In this document: one piece after another, positions 35,850 to 44,644 of the stretch
How positions within the stretch are numbered: the first letter of the stretch is position 1
Layout: each line of letters begins with the position of its first letter
Assembly (NCBI GenBank): GCA_023663945.1
Contig: JAMPGL010000012.1
Coordinates: 1-64,000 of the forward strand
DNA length: 64,000 nucleotides
Direction: 5' to 3'
DNA from: Lachnospiraceae bacterium
GTDB taxonomy: Bacteria > Bacillota > Clostridia > Lachnospirales > Lachnospiraceae
Notes under the pieces: generated by a model
What the model saw: only the letters and a program-made list of their open reading frames with translations
The model's database searches: none
Told to the model about the DNA's origin: nothing
Made by a program: the position numbers and the translations under genes

Positions 35850-36778
35850 TGGGATTTTTCGGAAGGCTTAAGGAAGGATTAAGTAAAACCAGAGATAATA
35901 TCGTAAGCGGAATTGATTCTGTGTTTGGCGGGTTCTCATCCATTGACAACGACTTTTATGACGAACTGGAAGAAATACTGATTATGGGAGACATTGGAGT
36001 GAATGCTTCCGGTGAGATTTTGGACAGGCTCCGCAGACAGGTCAAGGAAAATCATATCAGAGAGCCGGAGCAGTGCAGGGAGTTTTTGATTGAGAGCATC
36101 AAAGAACAGATGAAGGTGGAGGAGACGGCGTATCTTTTTGAGGAAAGAAAGTCGGTTGTCTTAGTAATCGGCGTAAACGGCGCAGGAAAGACAACCTCCG
36201 TCGGAAAGCTGGCAGGGCTTCTAAAACAGCAGGGCAAAAAGGTACTGATTGCAGCGGCGGACACTTACCGGGCGGCGGCGTGCGAACAGCTGTCCGAGTG
36301 GGCGAACCGTGCAGGCGTGGATATAATTCTGGGCGCACAGGGAGCTGATCCATCCAGCGTTATTTACGATGCGGTGAGTGCGGCAAAGGCAAGAAACGTG
36401 GATGTGTTAATCTGTGACACGGCGGGAAGGCTTCACAATAAAAAGAATCTGATGGAAGAGCTCAAAAAGATGAACCGCATCATAGACCGTGAATACCCGG
36501 ATGCATATCGGGAAAATCTGATCGTGCTTGACGGGACTACCGGACAGAATGCGCTGAATCAGGCAAGAGAGTTTGGAGAAACAGCCGCCCTTACGGGAAT
36601 TATCTTAACTAAGATGGATGGAACCTCCAAGGGCGGAATTGCCGTGGCGATTCAATCGGAGCTTGGAATACCCGTGAAATATATCGGCGTGGGGGAGAAG
36701 CTGGACGATTTGCAGAAATTTGATTCCGACCAGTTTGTAAACGCGCTGTTTGATTTGGACAGAGATGGAGAGAGATGA
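35849..36778 (+). CDS. ftsY: Signal recognition particle receptor FtsY
   Basis: A 309-residue SRP GTPase receptor with a short N-domain (no long acidic A-domain, as in most Gram-positives) and the NG GTPase: G1 GVNGAGKTTS, DTYRAAACEQL, G3 DTAGRLHNK and G4 TKMDGTSKGG. Works with Ffh, encoded at 52310, to target membrane proteins. ATG 35849 overlaps the smc stop; its own stop overlaps the next gene's ATG. Confidence 0.96.
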   Translation: MGFFGRLKEGLSKTRDNIVSGIDSVFGGFSSIDNDFYDELEEILIMGDIGVNASGEILDRLRRQVKENHIREPEQCREFLIESIKEQMKVEETAYLFEERKSVVLVIGVNGAGKTTSVGKLAGLLKQQGKKVLIAAADTYRAAACEQLSEWANRAGVDIILGAQGADPSSVIYDAVSAAKARNVDVLICDTAGRLHNKKNLMEELKKMNRIIDREYPDAYRENLIVLDGTTGQNALNQAREFGETAALTGIILTKMDGTSKGGIAVAIQSELGIPVKYIGVGEKLDDLQKFDSDQFVNALFDLDRDGER

Positions 36779-38001
36779 TGGAAGATACTATGTTGACATT
36801 GGAAAAATTTGAGGAAGCTTCGGAGACCGTCAAAAAGGTCATACAGGAGACAAAATTGGTGTACAGTGACTTTTACAGTGCACAGACCGGAAATAAGGTG
36901 TATCTGAAGCCGGAAAATATGCAGTTTACCGGAGCTTATAAGCTTCGAGGCGCTTACTATAAGCTCAGCACCCTTTCTGACGAGGAGCGGGAAAAGGGGC
37001 TGATTACGGCATCCGCAGGCAATCATGCCCAGGGAGTGGCGTATGCGGCAAAGTGTTATGGAGCGAAGGCAGTTATTGTTATGCCTACCACGACTCCGCT
37101 CATTAAAGTGAACAGAACTAAAAGCTACGGCGCGGAGGTGGTTCTTTACGGGGACGTGTATGATGAGGCGTGTGAACATGCTTACGAATTGGCAGAAGAG
37201 CACGGTTATACCTTTATTCATCCCTTTGACGACCCGGCGGTAGCAACCGGTCAGGGAACCATAGCAATGGAGATATTCAAGGAGCTTCCGCTGGTGGATT
37301 ATATTTTGGTTCCGGTGGGAGGAGGCGGACTGGCTGCGGGGGTATCAACCCTTGCCAAGCTGTTAAATCCCAAGATTAAGGTAATCGGTGTGGAACCGGA
37401 AGGAGCAGGCTGTTTAAAGGCGTCCATGGATGCAGGAAAGGTGGTAACGCTGGAGCATGTCAGCACCATTGCCGACGGCACAGCGGTGAAGACGCCGGGC
37501 GCACAGATATTCCCCTATCTGGTTAAAAATCTGGATCAGATTATTACGGTGGCGGATGAGGAGCTTGTGGTGGCTTTTCTCGACATGGTAGAAAGTCACA
37601 AAATGGTGGTGGAAAATTCGGGACTGCTTACAGTGGCGGCGCTAAAGCATCTGGAAGTAAAAGGAAAGAAGGTTGTATCCATCTTAAGCGGTGGAAATAT
37701 GGATGTGATCACGATGTCGTCAGTGGTTCAGCAGGGACTCATTATGAGAGACCGTATCTTCACCGTATCCGTGCTTTTGCCGGATAAGCCGGGTGAGCTT
37801 AGTCATGTAGCGGATGTGATTGCAAAGGAAAACGGCAATGTGATCAAGCTGGAACATAATCAGTTTATCTCCATCAACCGGAACGCGGCTGTAGAACTGC
37901 GCATTACACTGGAAGCGTTTGGAACGGAACATAAGCACCAGATTATTGGCGCTTTGGAAAAGAACGGATATAAACCGAAACTGGTAAGGGCTAACATTTA
38001 G
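36775..38001 (+). CDS. ilvA: Threonine ammonia-lyase (threonine dehydratase) with ACT domain
   Basis: A 408-residue PLP enzyme deaminating threonine to 2-oxobutyrate. The PLP lysine lies in TGAYKLRGAYYKL, the phosphate-binding loop is SAGNHAQGVA, and a C-terminal ACT domain (FTVSVLLPDKPGELSHVADV) is present. The single short ACT domain resembles the TdcB-like or YgeX/Clostridial type as well as IlvA, so biosynthetic or catabolic use cannot be separated. ATG 36775 overlaps ftsY's stop (ATGATG start), an unusual coupling to a secretion gene. Confidence 0.9.
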   Translation: MMEDTMLTLEKFEEASETVKKVIQETKLVYSDFYSAQTGNKVYLKPENMQFTGAYKLRGAYYKLSTLSDEEREKGLITASAGNHAQGVAYAAKCYGAKAVIVMPTTTPLIKVNRTKSYGAEVVLYGDVYDEACEHAYELAEEHGYTFIHPFDDPAVATGQGTIAMEIFKELPLVDYILVPVGGGGLAAGVSTLAKLLNPKIKVIGVEPEGAGCLKASMDAGKVVTLEHVSTIADGTAVKTPGAQIFPYLVKNLDQIITVADEELVVAFLDMVESHKMVVENSGLLTVAALKHLEVKGKKVVSILSGGNMDVITMSSVVQQGLIMRDRIFTVSVLLPDKPGELSHVADVIAKENGNVIKLEHNQFISINRNAAVELRITLEAFGTEHKHQIIGALEKNGYKPKLVRANI

Positions 38002-38031
38002 GAGACCCTCCTAGGATATATTTTGGCAAAG

Positions 38032-38061
38032 AACACATACTTTAGATGGTATGTGTTTTTT
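38032..38061 (+). terminator. Intrinsic terminator of the smc-ftsY-ilvA unit
   Basis: AACACATAC (38032-38040), 8-base loop, GTATGTGTT (38049-38057) and four further T. It ends the long run starting at rnc. Confidence 0.85.
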
Positions 38062-38098
38062 ACAATGCGCAAAAAGCGGCGCAGAAATGAGGTAAAAA

Positions 38099-38950
38099 AT
38101 GAAAGGTAAGATTAAAAAATTTTTGCTGATCACATGCGGCACTTTATTTTTTGGGATGGCGCTGAGTTTGTTTATCGACCCGAATGATTTTGCGCCGGGA
38201 GGGGCTTCCGGGCTTGCTATTATTTTAAATCGTGTGATTCCTTTGGAAACAGGTACACTGTTTTTGCTGATTAACATTCCGATTATGATTCTGGGAGTCT
38301 GGCAGTTTGGATGGAAATTTATTTTGGCTACCCTGTATGCAACGCTGATGTCATCTGTGTTTACCAACCTTTTTAAGAGTCTCCCGCCTCTTACCACGGA
38401 GCCCATATTGGCGGCGGTCTTTGGGGGTGCGCTGCTTGCGCTGGGAATGGGAATGGTGCTCCGCAATGGAGCGACTACCGGAGGTTCCGATATTATTGTG
38501 AAATGCTTAAGGCGTAAGAAGCCGTATCTGAAAACCGGCACGCTGCTTTTGCTGGTGGACGCGGTGGTAATCGGAATTGGCGGTATCGTGTTCCGGAATG
38601 TGGAATCCATGCTTTACAGCGTACTCTCCGTGGCAGTCACTTCGGCGGTGCTGGATATGGTTCTGTATGGAAGAGACGAGGCAAAGCTGATTTATATTGT
38701 AAGCGATTATTTTGAGGAGATTGCAAAGCGTATTTTGGGCGAGGTGGACATTGGAGTCACATATTTAAGCGGAACCGGCGGATATGAGAGAAAGGAAAAG
38801 CAGGTGATTCTCTGCGTAGTCAAAAAGCCTATGGCGCATAAGGTGGAAGAAATCGTAAAACAGGAGGATGCGGCGGCGTTTATGATTATATCCAGCGCCT
38901 CCGAGATTTACGGAGAAGGCTATAAAAGCTATTTTGGCGAAAAATTGTGA
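38099..38950 (+). CDS. YitT family membrane protein
   Basis: A 283-residue integral membrane protein: several membrane segments in the first ~190 residues (including SLFIDPNDFAPGGASGLA, a YitT hallmark), then a soluble C-terminal DUF2179 domain (about 200-283, with VTYLSGTGGYERKEKQVILC). Function of the family is unknown; transport has been suggested but not shown. GAGGT is seven bases before the ATG. It opens the accessory stretch downstream of ilvA. Confidence 0.9.
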   Translation: MKGKIKKFLLITCGTLFFGMALSLFIDPNDFAPGGASGLAIILNRVIPLETGTLFLLINIPIMILGVWQFGWKFILATLYATLMSSVFTNLFKSLPPLTTEPILAAVFGGALLALGMGMVLRNGATTGGSDIIVKCLRRKKPYLKTGTLLLLVDAVVIGIGGIVFRNVESMLYSVLSVAVTSAVLDMVLYGRDEAKLIYIVSDYFEEIAKRILGEVDIGVTYLSGTGGYERKEKQVILCVVKKPMAHKVEEIVKQEDAAAFMIISSASEIYGEGYKSYFGEKL

Positions 38951-38995
38951 ATAAGTGAATTGTCATTAAAATTTGGCATAGGAATATTTAAACAA

Positions 38996-39024
38996 TTGAA
39001 AAACATCTCGTTTCATACTATACT
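38996..39024 (+). promoter_or_regulatory. Sigma-A promoter of the GH25 gene
   Basis: TTGAAA (38996-39001) and TATACT (39019-39024) with 17-base spacing. The predicted transcription start, about 39031, falls at the left arm of the long hairpin. Confidence 0.65.
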
Positions 39025-39025
39025 T

Positions 39026-39126
39026 ATAGTAAACGACATTAAAAATTACCTTTTCGGACTTGCAAAGGCTGGCATATATGGATTTTGCAAGAGCCGGAAA
39101 GTGCAATTTGTTATGTCGTTTACTAT
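39026..39126 (+). repeat. 101-bp imperfect inverted repeat in the GH25 leader
   Basis: The outer 14 bases (39026-39039 and 39113-39126) are perfect complements; inside them pairing continues imperfectly, with CTTGCAAA matching TTTTGCAAG and GGCT/AGCC near the tip. There is no T-run after it. No ORF of note inside. Confidence 0.8.
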
Positions 39127-39163
39127 GGGGCAAGTACAATATTGAGGTTGGAAGGATAGGAAA

Positions 39164-40258
39164 ATGGCGAATACATCGAGAAGAAGCAGAAGAAAACAGA
39201 TGATCAGTCTGATTACTAATATTATTTTTTGCCTGATCACACTGACGGCGCTGACCGGCTGCATCATTCTGGTTTTACAGAATTATGGATTGAGAAACGA
39301 AAGCAGACAGGTCATGAACCAATTGGAGGAATACGAGGAGAGGGAAGCGGAGTTTGTCTATTCGCAGGCAGATTTGGAGGCATATACCGCCGAAGCCGCA
39401 GCGCTTGCTGAGGAGAACCGGGAGCAGGAGATTCTGGCGGAGCTTAAAGCAAGAATGGAAAGCGGTGATTCCACCGCGGAAACCCTGCGGGATTTTTTCC
39501 CGGAGGATGTGGTTGTGTATTCGGACGGAAGGTTTTTCTTTTTTCCGATTCTGGACAGTTTAAAGAAGCACAACTATGTGTATGACAATTTTGTTGAAGA
39601 TGAGAACAAGGAAATTGTCTATGTGGATGATACGGATGTGGTGCATTCCCTGAAAGGAATTGACGTATCCAGGCATCAGGAGGAGATTAACTGGAAAAAG
39701 GTTGCGCAGGACGGGGTGTCGTATGCCTTTATCCGGGGAGGATACCGGGGATACTCTGAGGGCAAGATTTTGGAGGATGACTATTTTCAGGATAATATTG
39801 AGGGAGCGCTGGATAACGGCATTGAGGTAGGGGTATATTTTTATACTCAGGCGGTCTCGGAGGAGGAGGCTGTAGAGGAAGCGGAATTTTTGCTGGATCT
39901 GCTAGAGCCTTATGATGTGACGTATCCGGTGGTGCTGGATTTGGAGGATCCGGAGAATGCCTCCGCAAGAACTGCCGATATGACCAAGGAAGAGCATACC
40001 AAAGCCGCGATTGCCTTTTTGGAGACGGTGAAAGATGCAGGATATACGCCGATGATTTATGGAAATCTAAAGACTTTTATGCTGATGCTGGATTTAGAAC
40101 AGATGGAGGGGTATGATAAGTGGTTTGCTTATTATAATACGCCGGTTTATTTTCCGTATGAATTTACGATCTGGCAGTACAGCTCGAAGGGCAGCATAGA
40201 CGGCATTAAGGGGGATGTGGATATGAATGTGGGTATGAAGGACTATGCAGGCGAATAG
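39164..40258 (+). CDS. GH25 lysozyme-type muramidase, membrane anchored
   Basis: A 364-residue protein with a membrane segment at about residues 16-38, a coiled stretch (about 45-100) and a GH25 domain from about 165: KGIDVSRHQEEINW, then FIRGGYRGYS, GVYFYTQAVS and the catalytic region VVLDLEDPEN. The Asp and Glu of DLED match the family's active site. Such enzymes cut the peptidoglycan beta-1,4 bond; anchoring suggests a role in the cell's own wall. GGAAGGATAGG precedes the ATG. Confidence 0.92.
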   Translation: MANTSRRSRRKQMISLITNIIFCLITLTALTGCIILVLQNYGLRNESRQVMNQLEEYEEREAEFVYSQADLEAYTAEAAALAEENREQEILAELKARMESGDSTAETLRDFFPEDVVVYSDGRFFFFPILDSLKKHNYVYDNFVEDENKEIVYVDDTDVVHSLKGIDVSRHQEEINWKKVAQDGVSYAFIRGGYRGYSEGKILEDDYFQDNIEGALDNGIEVGVYFYTQAVSEEEAVEEAEFLLDLLEPYDVTYPVVLDLEDPENASARTADMTKEEHTKAAIAFLETVKDAGYTPMIYGNLKTFMLMLDLEQMEGYDKWFAYYNTPVYFPYEFTIWQYSSKGSIDGIKGDVDMNVGMKDYAGE

Positions 40259-40265
40259 AGAAGCA

Positions 40266-40694
40266 TTATAAATATTTTTGATAAAAGTCCGCAACCGTAA
40301 TGACACAATTATCCGTTGGAAAATGTTTTATATTTCCCATGATAAGCAGGGCATTACAGAACTTTGCAACTTCATAAAACTTCTTATCTGTTTCATCCGC
40401 AAAGGGAATATCCGCCAGAGAGTCAGCAATGACGGAAATGCCGTTTGAAATGATAACGCCCAGAAGGCTCTGAATTTCCCATTCGGAAAACGCAAACTTA
40501 GGGCGTCTCAAAACATTGTAATATTCATTTACAATGCGGTAGTCATAACAGACGGTGAGATTACGGGAGAGAACAGCATGAACAATGGAAGCGGGTTTGC
40601 CGTTATTTGTGATAACAGCTTCACCGTTGTCCCTAAGGGTTTCCCATAAGCTTTTGGAATCCGTTCTTAAATCACGTACAGAATAGAAATTCAT
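40266..40694 (-). pseudogene. Phd/YefM antitoxin fused in frame to a truncated PIN toxin (TA remnant)
   Basis: The first ~36 residues (MNFYSVRDLRTDSKSLWETL, then ITNNGKPASIV) are the N-terminal part of a Phd/YefM antitoxin. From about residue 37 the protein turns into the body of a PIN-family toxin (VCYDYRIVNEYYNVLRRPKF, then MGNIKHFP). The PIN N-terminus with its first catalytic Asp (LDTNVL-type) is missing, and so is the toxin-binding C-terminus of the antitoxin. GAAGGTG before the ATG at 40694 and an excellent promoter remain. A single in-frame deletion across the two-gene operon would explain it. Toxin activity is unlikely; DNA binding is uncertain. Confidence 0.75.
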
Positions 40695-40713
40695 AAAAAC
40701 ACCTTCTGAATGA

Positions 40714-40742
40714 ATTGTATACGATTGGTTCCATATTGTCAA
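40714..40742 (-). promoter_or_regulatory. Strong promoter of the Phd-PIN remnant
   Basis: On the minus strand TTGACA (40742-40737) and TACAAT (40719-40714) with 17-base spacing, 20 bases before the start codon. Part of the original TA operon promoter, apparently intact. Confidence 0.7.
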
Positions 40743-40844
40743 CGAATAATGCACACAATAGGATGATATGTAAGGATAAGAAAAAATATTTATAAAATTT
40801 TTACCAATATGGTGCCATTATGATGCAACTTTGATGCATTCTTT

Positions 40845-40853
40845 TGATATAAT
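40845..40853 (+). promoter_or_regulatory. Extended -10 promoter of the LRR lipoprotein
   Basis: TGATATAAT (TG one base before a perfect TATAAT), 43 bases before the TTG start. No good -35 box at 17 bases. Two near copies of TTATGATGCA/TTTGATGCA lie just upstream (about 40819-40838). Confidence 0.5.
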
Positions 40854-40895
40854 GCGTTTAAAAGAAAGCGTTGAAGGACTGAAGGAGTGGTAAGT

Positions 40896-43586
40896 TTGAA
40901 GAGAAACAGCATCATAATAATCGCCGTCATGATGATTTGGTGCCTGTCAGGCTGTGGGCAAAAGGTGACAGAAGAGCAGGATATACAGGTACAGGACAGT
41001 GAAAGCAGTATCGACACGGGCTCTTTTTCGGAGGAGGAGTACAGCTTTGTTTTGAAACGCAGGGGTGTCAATGTAACTGTACATCTGAAAGACTGTCAAT
41101 GTGAATACGATAAGGAGGATGTTAAAGTTTATTCTAAGTACTTTATTGATAGTGATAACGCTCAGGATTTAACAGGCGAATACCTGCTGCATATCAGGGC
41201 TCCTCACTCCTGGAAACAGTTTTATGTCAAGGACTTCAAGCTGGATGAAGAGACAGGAACGCTTTATTTTTTGCGCGAAACAGAAGGATTGTCCCTTCAA
41301 AAGATGGCGCTGCATACGGAAGACGGAATACTCAGGCAGGAGAATCTGCTTGATGATAGTTCGGCGGAGCAGATGCTTTTGGAGAGTCTTAAGCTTGCGG
41401 AAGACTTAGAGTTAATTGAGAAAGTGGAATATCCGCGCCTGTCAGAACTGCACTTTGAATTTGCGGATGGGGAAGCGTGGAAGAGAGCGGAAAATACGGA
41501 TGATACACATAAAATTAGTTCTTTAAAGGGATATATTGAAGGGTTTGAAGAACGCCTTGGAAAGAGATTTTATGTAGATTATGAGTGGGATGAACAGAAA
41601 CAGAAGGAAACGGTCAGCCCCTGTGCCCTCCAAAAATATGATGCGCAGGCAGATAAGCAGGCTTTTGAGAAATGCGGAGAAGTCTTTGAGCAGATCATGC
41701 AGGGAGATTGGTCGGAGGTACGTCTGATAGAAAGTTTAAGTTCTATGTGGGGCATGGGCGGAGAGGAATGGATTCAGGCGGATGTAAACAGAGATGGAAT
41801 GCCGGAACTGATCTGTCAGGATGGGAGCGGTGCGCGGACAGAGCATAAAAAGCCCATCAATCTTATTTTTGCATGGAACGGAACAAATGCAGACTTGGTT
41901 TACATGGATCTGACAGATGAGGCGGAGTTCCTTTTCTTGACCGATGAAGGGAATTTGATTTATGAGCAGAGCACCGTAAATGGCTCGAAAAGCGCCATTT
42001 TTTCTAAAAGCTATTTTGATGAAAAGTGGAACCGGATACAGGAGGAATCTTTAAGAGTACATTATTTTTATAATGAGAAAGAGGCGGAGGAATACAGGGA
42101 ATACTATGGTTTTAAAAGTATGGGCAAAGGGCTGTACTTTATAAAGGATTATCAGGATTATTCCGGTGAGTTCATCCCTAGGAAGTTAGGATACTATGAT
42201 TTTGAGAAAGAGTATCATGATTTGACCGGCAGGGATTTTTTGGATGACAATGAACCGGATTGGGAAGAGGTGTTTAAACAGGCGCTTACCGGGGAGACGT
42301 TTTTTGACTACGAGATTAAAGAAGATTTACAGGGAGAAAAGTACGCCGTGATCAAAGGAGTCCGCAAAGAATATAAGGATGAATTTGAGGAGAATCTGCT
42401 TCATCTGTATCGGGATAGTTGGTCAGTGGTTTTTCCGGAAAAGTTAGAAGGGGCAGAGGTGAAGGAATTTGCGCCTTATGCTTTTCAAAATATTTCGATG
42501 AATGACGTTTTTCACGGCAGAATCACCATATCCCCTAATATTGTCACGATTGGAGAACACTGCTTTGAAAATTGCGGATTGAAACAGGTTTTTATGGACA
42601 AGGAAGGAGCGCATGAGGGAGAAGCGGAAATTCTTACCGTCGGTGACAGCGCTTTTGCAGGGAATCCGGATTTATGGGGAATTTATATCAGTGACAGGGT
42701 AAGCAGCTGGGGCAGCGCTGTTTTTGAAGAGTGTGCGCCTAAGCGGTATTTTTGCTACATACCCGGAACAGAGGAGAAAAACGCCGCCTTAAAAGCGTAT
42801 GCGCTGGAAAATGGTTTATACGCGGCAGAAATTCCGGCTTATTACAGCGAGACGCCGATGATAGACTATCCGGAGACGCCGCTTACGCTTATGCCGGATG
42901 TAAGGAATTTCTTTTACGGTGAGAATGCCTGGCCGGATGAGATTTTCTGCTCCTTTGAATATGATGACGATGCGCCGGATTATGGCTTTCCAGAGTGGCA
43001 TATTCCCTGTGGGGAATTCTGCGCTGTGTGGGAGTTCGGCGGTGGGATAACGGCATCTTCCGAACTGCCGTCTTCGGATGGAAGGTATGCGCCGAGGCAT
43101 TTAGCAAGCGGATATGGACGGGAATATGCTTGGGCGGAAGGCGCAGAGGGAAATGGAATCGGGGAGAGCATTCAGTATACAGACAGATGGACGTTTTTTA
43201 ATCCGGAGACAGTAAAAGAACAGTTTCCCAATGAAAATATATCTTTCTTAGAAGGAGATATTGAGCCGGATATTTTTGATGGGTATGTGCGGTATACGGA
43301 AATATGCATTGTCAACGGATATGCCAAGAATCAGACGGTATGGGAAGAGAACGGACGGGTCAAAAGGCTTCTTATGTATGTGGAGGATAAGCCTTTTGCT
43401 TATCTGGAATTGGAGGATACCATTTATCCGCAATATTTCACCCTGCCTTTTGACGCGATTAAAGCGGCGGATGGAGTGGACATTCATTTTCAGTTTGTAA
43501 TCGAAGATGTCTATCCGGGGACTAAGTATGAGGATACCTGTCTGACCGGGCTGGTGGTGGAGTTTATGGGAAGGCACGGGCATTAG
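40896..43586 (+). CDS. Large surface lipoprotein with BspA-type leucine-rich repeats
   Basis: An 896-residue lipoprotein. The start is TTG 40896, eight bases after AAGGAG; GTG 40887 in the same frame overlaps that site. Lipobox LSGC at about residue 19-22. Roughly residues 525-640 contain BspA-like repeats (FAPYAFQNI, VTIGEHCFENCG, LTVGDSAFAGN, SSWGSAVFEECAP). The remaining regions have no recognised domain. BspA-type repeats bind host or microbial surface proteins in other organisms. A convergent AraC gene follows 24 bases after the stop; no terminator seen between. Confidence 0.75.
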   Translation: MKRNSIIIIAVMMIWCLSGCGQKVTEEQDIQVQDSESSIDTGSFSEEEYSFVLKRRGVNVTVHLKDCQCEYDKEDVKVYSKYFIDSDNAQDLTGEYLLHIRAPHSWKQFYVKDFKLDEETGTLYFLRETEGLSLQKMALHTEDGILRQENLLDDSSAEQMLLESLKLAEDLELIEKVEYPRLSELHFEFADGEAWKRAENTDDTHKISSLKGYIEGFEERLGKRFYVDYEWDEQKQKETVSPCALQKYDAQADKQAFEKCGEVFEQIMQGDWSEVRLIESLSSMWGMGGEEWIQADVNRDGMPELICQDGSGARTEHKKPINLIFAWNGTNADLVYMDLTDEAEFLFLTDEGNLIYEQSTVNGSKSAIFSKSYFDEKWNRIQEESLRVHYFYNEKEAEEYREYYGFKSMGKGLYFIKDYQDYSGEFIPRKLGYYDFEKEYHDLTGRDFLDDNEPDWEEVFKQALTGETFFDYEIKEDLQGEKYAVIKGVRKEYKDEFEENLLHLYRDSWSVVFPEKLEGAEVKEFAPYAFQNISMNDVFHGRITISPNIVTIGEHCFENCGLKQVFMDKEGAHEGEAEILTVGDSAFAGNPDLWGIYISDRVSSWGSAVFEECAPKRYFCYIPGTEEKNAALKAYALENGLYAAEIPAYYSETPMIDYPETPLTLMPDVRNFFYGENAWPDEIFCSFEYDDDAPDYGFPEWHIPCGEFCAVWEFGGGITASSELPSSDGRYAPRHLASGYGREYAWAEGAEGNGIGESIQYTDRWTFFNPETVKEQFPNENISFLEGDIEPDIFDGYVRYTEICIVNGYAKNQTVWEENGRVKRLLMYVEDKPFAYLELEDTIYPQYFTLPFDAIKAADGVDIHFQFVIEDVYPGTKYEDTCLTGLVVEFMGRHGH

Positions 43587-43610
43587 TGCCGGTACGCTGG
43601 GCACAGGCTG

Positions 43611-44531
43611 TTAATTCAGCTCATGTTGATTCAGCCGGTTCCTTTTATATTCATTGGGGCTCATATGATAATGTTCTTTAAATTTACGGCAGAAATATCC
43701 GGCGGTTGAAAATCCGGTTTCCGCAGCGATAGCGGAAACGGATTTTTCTGTGGTGCAAAGCAAGTGGCTTGCACATTTCAAACGATATTGTATCAGGTAG
43801 GAGACAGGCGGCATGTGAATGCCTGTCTGAAAAATATTCAGCGCACTGCTTTTGCTGACAGAAGCGGCAAAAGCAATATCTTCTAAGGCAATCGGGGTTT
43901 CATAGTGATCATGAATATACTGCATCATAATCCGGAGCTTTGCCTGTCTGGGGTTGATATGACGCATGCCCAGGGTTTCGGAAGCAATATCTATCGATTC
44001 AAATAAGGCATTCCATATTTTCAAGATCATCTGCATAGTAAGGAGCTCGTTCTTTTCTTCCATTTCCTGAAAATAATATATTTGCCGTAAGGCATTTAAA
44101 ATTTCGTTCTGCCATTCTATCTCAGGGCTAAAGAGCTGATAGGCGGCGGTGGAGTTGAGGACAGGGATTACGTACTTCTCGTAAATCAGGCTTTCTTCCG
44201 GTGCAAGCAAGGCGGGAGAAAATACAATATTAGGAAGAATCGTCTCTTCGCAGACAGCTTCAAAACGATGCAGAACACCGCTGTTAATAAATAATCCAAA
44301 TCCTTCGGATAGTTCTATCTTATCTTCTCCAATCTGACAGAGGAGCTTTCCTCTGGTAACGGTTGCAAATTCCACCTCATGATGCCAATGCCAGTCAATG
44401 CAGTGAAAATCAAACTGCCACGCATCTTCTAAATAGTAGGCAAAGGGATAACTTCCGCTTCCGTGGGATACGGTCTCCCGAAGGGTATCATCGGTTGTAA
44501 TACGATTATATTCCTGAAAAGGTATTGTCAT
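43611..44531 (-). CDS. AraC-family transcriptional regulator with cupin sensor
   Basis: A 306-residue regulator: an N-terminal cupin-like sensor (HWHHEVEFATVTRGK) and a C-terminal double helix-turn-helix of about 100 residues (ALEDIAFAASVSKSSALNIF and SVSAIAAETGFSTAGYFCRK, ending FKEHYHMSPNEYKR). ATG 44531 is preceded by AGGAAG; an upstream TTG at 44552 would overlap that site. Divergent from a sugar-type MFS gene with which it shares a 113-base control region, so it probably controls that gene and itself. Confidence 0.92.
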   Translation of the reverse strand: MTIPFQEYNRITTDDTLRETVSHGSGSYPFAYYLEDAWQFDFHCIDWHWHHEVEFATVTRGKLLCQIGEDKIELSEGFGLFINSGVLHRFEAVCEETILPNIVFSPALLAPEESLIYEKYVIPVLNSTAAYQLFSPEIEWQNEILNALRQIYYFQEMEEKNELLTMQMILKIWNALFESIDIASETLGMRHINPRQAKLRIMMQYIHDHYETPIALEDIAFAASVSKSSALNIFQTGIHMPPVSYLIQYRLKCASHLLCTTEKSVSAIAAETGFSTAGYFCRKFKEHYHMSPNEYKRNRLNQHELN

Positions 44532-44562
44532 AATTGAGCTTCCTGCCTTCAAAATTTGTGAT

Positions 44563-44592
44563 ATTATACCATAAATGTCCTATATAGTGCAA
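44563..44592 (-). promoter_or_regulatory. Promoter of the AraC-family gene
   Basis: On the minus strand TTGCAC (44592-44587) and TATAAT (44568-44563) with an 18-base spacer. Its -35 box overlaps the left ATAGTGC direct repeat. Confidence 0.6.
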
Positions 44593-44620
44593 TGACTATA
44601 AGCAGATAGTGCGATATAAT
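44584..44620 (+). promoter_or_regulatory. Direct-repeat operator and promoter of the MFS gene
   Basis: ATAGTGC occurs at 44584-44590 and 44606-44612, 22 bases apart (two helical turns), as expected for an AraC-family dimer. The MFS promoter has TATAAT at 44615-44620 with a poor -35 (ATGACT, 44592-44597), typical of an activated promoter. Confidence 0.55.
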
Positions 44621-44644
44621 TCAATTCATAAGGAGGAGTTAACG

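Noticed and set aside
39026-39126. Intrinsic terminator after the YitT gene
   Set aside because: The stem is long enough but no T-run follows, and the promoter lies just before it.
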